From positions 1 through 18,536 of the forward strand of contig CANRCY010000015.1 of assembly GCA_947629225.1 (NCBI GenBank): a DNA stretch of 18,536 nt. Direction: 5' to 3'. Shown here one piece after another: positions 15,401-18,536 of the stretch. The translations under genes and the position numbers were made by a program. The number at the start of each line of letters is the position of its first letter. Position 1 is the stretch's first letter. The notes below the pieces were generated by a model, which worked only from the letters and a program-made list of their open reading frames with translations, was not told the origin of the DNA and made no database searches. This DNA comes from an uncultured Clostridia bacterium. GTDB taxonomy: Bacteria; Bacillota; Clostridia; Christensenellales; Borkfalkiaceae.

Positions 15401-17636
15401 TACCGCCTCGTTCAAAGACGGGGACGGGAGAGAAATTACGGGCGATTATTACCGCGACATTCTCGTGCAGACCGTCACCTTCACGGCGGACGGGCAGGAG
15501 CACATCTTCGAACTGAATACGGAGAAAAAGACCTTCCGAGAAGTTGATTGGGCGACGAGCAGAAGATGGCTGCTGCTCGACAGCAACTTCGAGCCCATCG
15601 GCGGCTACTATGTCGTGTTCGAGGACAGCGACGAAAAGACCGTGCGCATCGAGACGTCGCTCGGCTCGTCCTTCTCCCAAGGCAGATATGTCCCTCTCGG
15701 CAGTTTTAACGAGACGTGGGGGCACGAAGAGTATCTTCTGCGCAACGTCACCTTCGGCAGAGACTATCCCGAAGATATTTACCGCGTGACCTTTGCCATC
15801 AGCAGCGAAGGGACCCCCGGGTGCATCGTTTACGATCCCGAGACGAGCGGCGTATTCACCGACGGCGAATGGAACGTGCTCGTCCTCGACGGGTACGGCA
15901 GAGGGGCATACTATGCAAGCGCCTATACGGGGAGCGGTTCCTACAATGTCATCGACTTTTCCGCGAACTTCCTCTCCTTTACGATCGACGACCCCTATTC
16001 CACCGCCTCAGGCAGGAGCTTCTACTTCCGCACGGAGGGAACGCAGTTCTTCGAGACCGACTATGCGGCGGCGGCAGGCGTCTATTTTTCGGAGAACATG
16101 GAGAGCCTCTCCTTCCGCGAGGACGGCGAGGCGTACTTCGGCGCGCTGACGGGTCCCTATTATATCCGCGACGGAAAGGTTTACGTCTATCTTTCGGACG
16201 TTGCGACCGAGCTCGACGCTCCGCACGGCGATACCTATTCTTACAATGGCAAGACCTACCGCCGCTGGGACGGGCAGACCTTCCGCCTGAGCGGAAAAGT
16301 GCTCATGCGGGACAAGAACGGAGACCCCGTGGCAGAGTATCCCGACCTCAACGCTACCCTCTCGTTTGCGCCCAACGGAACGACGAACAAAAACCTTGCG
16401 GCGGAATTCATCTTCGACGGCTACAACGGCGACGACGGCAAACCGACCGTGTACGCAGACTATACGCTGAGCCTGTATGCGGGCGGAGATTCGCTTGCGG
16501 GGATCCCGGGAGAGTTCGCTCCCTTCGTCGGTTACGGCAGACACAGCTACCCCATCACCTTCTCTTACCGCAACGGCGTTTACACCTTCGAGGTGCAAGC
16601 GGGCTACAACAGCGTGGAATATCTTGACCATAACGCGAGATATTACGACCATGAAGCGGGGAAAGACGCGAACGGGCACGACATTACGATCACCCGCGGC
16701 GCGCGCCTCTACAAAAACAGCTTCGGCTTCGGCGCGATCGAGCATGAGAGCGTCACGATCTCGGGCGACATTCTCTACCTCTTCCGAGAGGGGGACGAAA
16801 CGTACGGAAAGCCCTTGCACTTCGAAAACGTGCCCGAGGAGAGTGTGGAGACCGTCGGCTATGTGCCCGGTTACGGCGACCGCCTCGAACTTGTCTTCCG
16901 CGCGGAGGACGGCAAGGACTACGCGCTCGACTATTACGAATATTATCAGGGCGGGACCTATTTCTGGTGCTACGGCTTCTTCTCTTACGAGGAAGTGGAG
17001 ACGGACGAATACCTCGTGCGGGCGAAGACCCTTCGCTACACGAAGATGTCCATTGCGCCCGGCTATTCCGACGCGCAGGACGGCTCGGGCAAAGGGCTCG
17101 AAAAGCTCGCGGCAGTCACCCTCTTCGACAGGGCGACGCAAAAGCCCATCGTCGCCTACGATACGGGCATTACTCCGAACGGCTACGGGCACAGCGTATG
17201 GCTGGTCGACCGCGCGGACGTTCTCGAATACGGGTCGAGAGATACCTGCGCATGGGGCACGGGCTACCTCGTGACCTTCGGCTTTGCGGAGGACGGTTCC
17301 CTCTCTTCCGCGGAAGTCGAAACCTACCGCTTCGTGCAGGTCGTGAACTACATGAAGGAACTCGTCAATCTCTTCTTTGACGAGGACGGAAACACGGTGC
17401 TTGCGAGCGTGCTCGTCTATAACGGGGAATTCGGCAGATACGACTTCGTGAGCAATCCCCACGACCTCGTGAGAAACGGCGACGGAACGTTTACCTTCTA
17501 CGCAACATGGGATAAACAGGAATACCGCTACACCGTGACGGTGGAAGAAGCGGATGACGTCACCTTCGATGACGACGACGGCGAGCACACGATGAAGGGC
17601 TACACCGTCACCGTCGCCACGGAAGCGGCAAATTGA
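12462..17636 (+). CDS. Giant surface lipoprotein with InlB/Flg_new repeats and 'LDGY' repeat array (1724 aa)
   Basis: MDRMKKYILP begins a signal peptide that ends FAAAC; Cys27 is the likely lipidation site, with an Ala-type lipobox. Listeria-Bacteroides (Flg_new) repeats follow at about 29-95 (GYVLSGW), 96-168 and 247-325 (GYRFAGW), with a MucBP-like segment at about 169-245 ending LKFYYDR. The remaining roughly 1400 residues are beta-rich, aromatic and acidic. They contain a recurring (L/F)DG(Y/F/V) motif at 501, 595, 886, 976, 1142 and 1318, most followed by an aromatic/Gly 'G.Y' strand. No enzyme motif and no LPXTG are seen. AGGAG 6 bases upstream fixes the start over the internal ATG at codon 4. 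It is co-transcribed with the thioredoxin lipoprotein. Likely an adhesin or binding protein; the ligand is unknown. Confidence 0.9.
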   Translation: MDRMKKYILPILCAAIALVLGLFAAACEKKVTLTFEAGDGTPVGSITAEAGSLQELPLSLRKGYVLSGWSTEEGGEPVSGQILVPDSDTTYYAVWTEGYEVTFDADGGVFAEGAPDPLVLAAGSDLGEAVNGISPTKSGLLFGAWFLGDNEIGRGVKMPAENVTLTAKYKVEYAVETYLANLAGNSYVRSREIGYGSDYVGASVSPAAPMVTGFARTNAPAGEFPITTIVLGEDASRNVLKFYYDRVSCQVLFDGGAPDAAGSIPPAEALYGSTVTVPQNAFSYAGYRFAGWSLYSGGDADFQPGEPFSVTEDTVLFAVWDRGYTDRYGGHDLVFFPRGEEKKAILRRGDYEFEGTRTGDSFSFETPSGTLLEGKILGSTFCYERDDLTGVYTFMEFAADETFEPRYEAQRTIEIDNYLCATYKNGRHSCRGDVVYSDETGDYVFTSTDETFRFLPIRSDAYEYEATFLVGGDEIDSYIDYTIVDTSTGMGYLGMNNMLILDGYTSVVLGDMSTGLSYDGRYYVEDTVRMGSALCYKIVCFIRDPEGTLTGTEGAVVTNYVFTVPLESEVYPAGYVEADSYRGEYSDSEGNTLRLDGFGMFADSALYRENGVERTGTYTISSDLMSGDVVTITTAGGTLSFRLSKEQLTFSPPKQLGTGEYTEFRRMNKDSLQPPFLILYDGAEKNKKRTEVWVPTEDGSDIHKVAEGVSVAEPIGNSSDFILYTFERSSVVAGFESEIPEKIVFYSSYVSSTTENRAYHIYVVLEERVGGEDVSYRTEYLVQGGGTILVSSAVTATGLGALYTDANGNVREGQFTLGSNEHFEGTVGTFLYATEQGEVFSDYYDISRRDDGANLATPRAELERMVYVVQPTGIADGGVGTEMIFLDGVSRMKYTEDQGEHFLEGTYETDGKTRFGETIYSFKVGGIENFRFVLYTLPQEEYAGVPLAVKYDGQLETELGSSEFAFEGDLQTSLVLDGYHTASFKDGDGREITGDYYRDILVQTVTFTADGQEHIFELNTEKKTFREVDWATSRRWLLLDSNFEPIGGYYVVFEDSDEKTVRIETSLGSSFSQGRYVPLGSFNETWGHEEYLLRNVTFGRDYPEDIYRVTFAISSEGTPGCIVYDPETSGVFTDGEWNVLVLDGYGRGAYYASAYTGSGSYNVIDFSANFLSFTIDDPYSTASGRSFYFRTEGTQFFETDYAAAAGVYFSENMESLSFREDGEAYFGALTGPYYIRDGKVYVYLSDVATELDAPHGDTYSYNGKTYRRWDGQTFRLSGKVLMRDKNGDPVAEYPDLNATLSFAPNGTTNKNLAAEFIFDGYNGDDGKPTVYADYTLSLYAGGDSLAGIPGEFAPFVGYGRHSYPITFSYRNGVYTFEVQAGYNSVEYLDHNARYYDHEAGKDANGHDITITRGARLYKNSFGFGAIEHESVTISGDILYLFREGDETYGKPLHFENVPEESVETVGYVPGYGDRLELVFRAEDGKDYALDYYEYYQGGTYFWCYGFFSYEEVETDEYLVRAKTLRYTKMSIAPGYSDAQDGSGKGLEKLAAVTLFDRATQKPIVAYDTGITPNGYGHSVWLVDRADVLEYGSRDTCAWGTGYLVTFGFAEDGSLSSAEVETYRFVQVVNYMKELVNLFFDEDGNTVLASVLVYNGEFGRYDFVSNPHDLVRNGDGTFTFYATWDKQEYRYTVTVEEADDVTFDDDDGEHTMKGYTVTVATEAAN

Positions 17637-17664
17637 ACCATTCCGAAAAATTACAGTCTCTCTC

Positions 17665-17781
17665 CTTGCCCACCCCTCGAGGGGTGGGTGGCACGAACGA
17701 AGTGAGTGACGGAAGGGGTGTCGTAAAACCAAACACCCCCTCACCACCTTCGGCGGAGCTCCCCCTCAAGGGGTAGCCAAG
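17665..17781. repeat. 117-bp palindromic repeat element (REP/MITE-like)
   Basis: Imperfect terminal inverted repeats of 20 bases (CTTGCCCACCCCTCGAGGGG at 17665-17684 against the complement of 17762-17781, 17 of 20 identical). The left end contains the perfect palindrome CCCACCCCTCGAGGGGTGGG (17669-17688) and the right end the similar CCCCTCAAGGGG. The interior has short inverted and direct repeats (CGAACGAAGTGAGTGACGGA; GGGGTG/CACCCC) and no open frame. It lies between convergent genes, a typical position for intergenic palindromic repeats in Firmicutes. Only one copy is in this window, so its repeated nature is inferred from its form. Confidence 0.6.
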
Positions 17782-17787
17782 TTAAAC

Positions 17788-17820
17788 GAAAACCACGCAA
17801 GGCTGCGTGGTTTTCTTTTA
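17788..17820. terminator. Strong bidirectional intrinsic terminator
   Basis: GAAAACCACGCA (17788-17799), loop AGGC, TGCGTGGTTTTC (17804-17815), then TTTTA. The 12-bp perfect stem has a U-rich side on both strands. It lies between the ends of the convergent 1724-aa lipoprotein and YolD-like genes, and the YolD stop codon (17818-17820) is at its edge. Confidence 0.85.
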
Positions 17821-18225
17821 CATAACTACTTCTATCCCGCAGAGTTCTGCGAAGAGAACGGTTTCCCCGCCCTCGAAGATCAGTTTCCCCCGCTCTCCGT
17901 CGAGCTTTTTCACCGCGCCCTCGCAGGAGAAATAGGTTCCGCCCCTCTCGTCCGCGCGGAAGAACTTTACCCGTACCCAAGGTTTTTCCGCAATCCGCTC
18001 CCGTATGTCGCGGAGGGCTTCGTCGATCTCCGCGTCGGCGCACTCGTCCCGCTCGGGGGGAGCTTCCCGCACCGTCTCGGCTTCCGCGATCATCTCTCCG
18101 AATCCGCGGAGGGCGGCAAAGGGAGAAAACTGCGCCGCACGCCGATCGGCGGGCATGTGCGGATAGACGGACGACTGTTTAGGCGGCAAATTGATGATGT
18201 CTTTGTAACGCTCTTCTCCGCTCAT
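17818..18225 (-). CDS. YolD-like family protein
   Basis: A 135-aa protein with the family signature YKDIINLPPKQSS (7-19) and MPADRRAAQFSPFAALRGF (24-42), then an acidic helical segment and a beta-rich C-terminus. YolD-like proteins are small proteins usually encoded directly with Y-family (UmuC/DinB-type) translesion polymerases; they are often proposed to act as a UmuD-like partner, but the role is not settled. Here the pairing is exact: the ATG overlaps the polymerase stop codon (ATGA), with GGAGGG at 18239-18234 as ribosome site. Probably made with the polymerase in response to DNA damage. No SOS box can be seen because the operon start is outside the window. Confidence 0.88.
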   Translation of the reverse strand: MSGEERYKDIINLPPKQSSVYPHMPADRRAAQFSPFAALRGFGEMIAEAETVREAPPERDECADAEIDEALRDIRERIAEKPWVRVKFFRADERGGTYFSCEGAVKKLDGERGKLIFEGGETVLFAELCGIEVVM

Positions 18226-18536
18226 TTTTTGTGCCCTCCGATCTGTTCGTTTCGCTCCCGCGCCGTCGCCCCCTCTTCGAGGTCCATGCCCCGTACGATG
18301 GCGTTTTTGCCGAATTTTTTATGGACGGAGAGGACGGCTTTGCGCACCCGTTTCTCCTTTTCGAGTTCCCGCTCTTCTTGCCGCCTTTCCTCCTCCGCGG
18401 CGACGGGGTCGGTAAACAGGTCGAGCTGTTGCGGCGCTTCCGGACGTATTTCGACCTCATCGACCAGATGATTTGCGACGACGTACATTCGCCGCACCAG
18501 GAGCTCGGGGCGCACGATCATGTCGTATAGTTCCAT
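18222..18536 (-). CDS. Y-family DNA polymerase (UmuC/DinB-like), C-terminal part, truncated by window edge
   Basis: Only the last 104 residues are present; the reading frame is open to the right edge and the ATG at the edge is probably internal. The C-terminus shows the beta-clamp-binding pentapeptide QLDLF (fragment residues 37-41), then a charged helix and KKFGKNAIVRGMDLEEGATA..RNEQIGGHKK. That ending is highly characteristic of the Firmicutes Y-family polymerases that travel with YolD-like proteins. The catalytic palm is outside the window. Role: translesion DNA synthesis. Confidence 0.88.
   Translation of the reverse strand: MELYDMIVRPELLVRRMYVVANHLVDEVEIRPEAPQQLDLFTDPVAAEEERRQEERELEKEKRVRKAVLSVHKKFGKNAIVRGMDLEEGATARERNEQIGGHKK

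Noticed and set aside
10719..15725. A 1668-codon open frame on the minus strand across the thioredoxin and 1724-aa lipoprotein genes
   Set aside because: It is the antisense shadow of genes with clear signal peptides, ribosome sites and domains. In this GC-rich codon usage TTA, CTA and TCA are rare, so antisense frames stay open. No recognisable domain is present in its translation.

Overview
The window comes from a GC-rich Gram-positive-type bacterium, most likely an uncultured gut Clostridia lineage (Christensenellales/Borkfalkiaceae-like is a guess). The evidence is strong AGGAGG-type ribosome sites, consensus TTGACA-17-TATAAT promoters, a YolD/Y-family polymerase pair, BspA-type leucine-rich repeats, and giant lipoproteins built from repeats typical of gut Firmicutes (Cna-B-like, Listeria-Bacteroides repeat, CxxC 'GH' repeats). 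Coding sequence is GC-rich; the main promoter region (about 5160-5760) is AT-rich.

Left part (1-5160) reads leftward. A promoter at 1727-1699 serves a CaCA-family cation exchanger and, 8 bases after it, an ABC exporter half-transporter cut by the window edge. Upstream, a four-gene operon (trmL, a membrane-anchored BspA-LRR protein, cardiolipin synthase, a small PriA-barrel-like protein) has gene junctions that overlap by 7 or 4 bases or lie within 10 bases. It is driven from a promoter at 5438-5410.

The 5158-5760 gap is the regulatory centre. It holds a perfect-consensus rightward promoter (5251-5279) and the leftward operon promoter (5438-5410), facing each other across a perfect 15-bp stem-loop (5350-5382) that can work as a terminator on both strands. 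A rightward RNA of roughly 100 nt is predicted, complementary to the leader of the trmL operon. To its right lies an AT-rich leader with several hairpins before the first lipoprotein gene.

Middle and right part (5761-17636) reads rightward and carries three consecutive lipoproteins, each with its lipidated cysteine at residue 27. They are a 1629-aa multi-domain beta-repeat protein, a 532-aa protein with six CxxC repeats and a TlpA/ResA-like thioredoxin domain, and a 1724-aa protein with InlB/Flg_new repeats followed by a long array of 'LDGY' modules. The second and third share a consensus promoter (10722-10750) and sit 15 bases apart. I read the cluster as a lipid-anchored surface system: the two giants would be adhesin, binding or scaffold proteins, and the thioredoxin protein may act in extracytoplasmic disulfide chemistry. 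This is inference.

Right end (17637-18536): a 117-bp palindromic repeat element, a strong bidirectional terminator, then leftward genes for a YolD-like protein and the C-terminus of a Y-family DNA polymerase with a QLDLF clamp-binding motif. No tRNA, rRNA, CRISPR array or transposase was seen.
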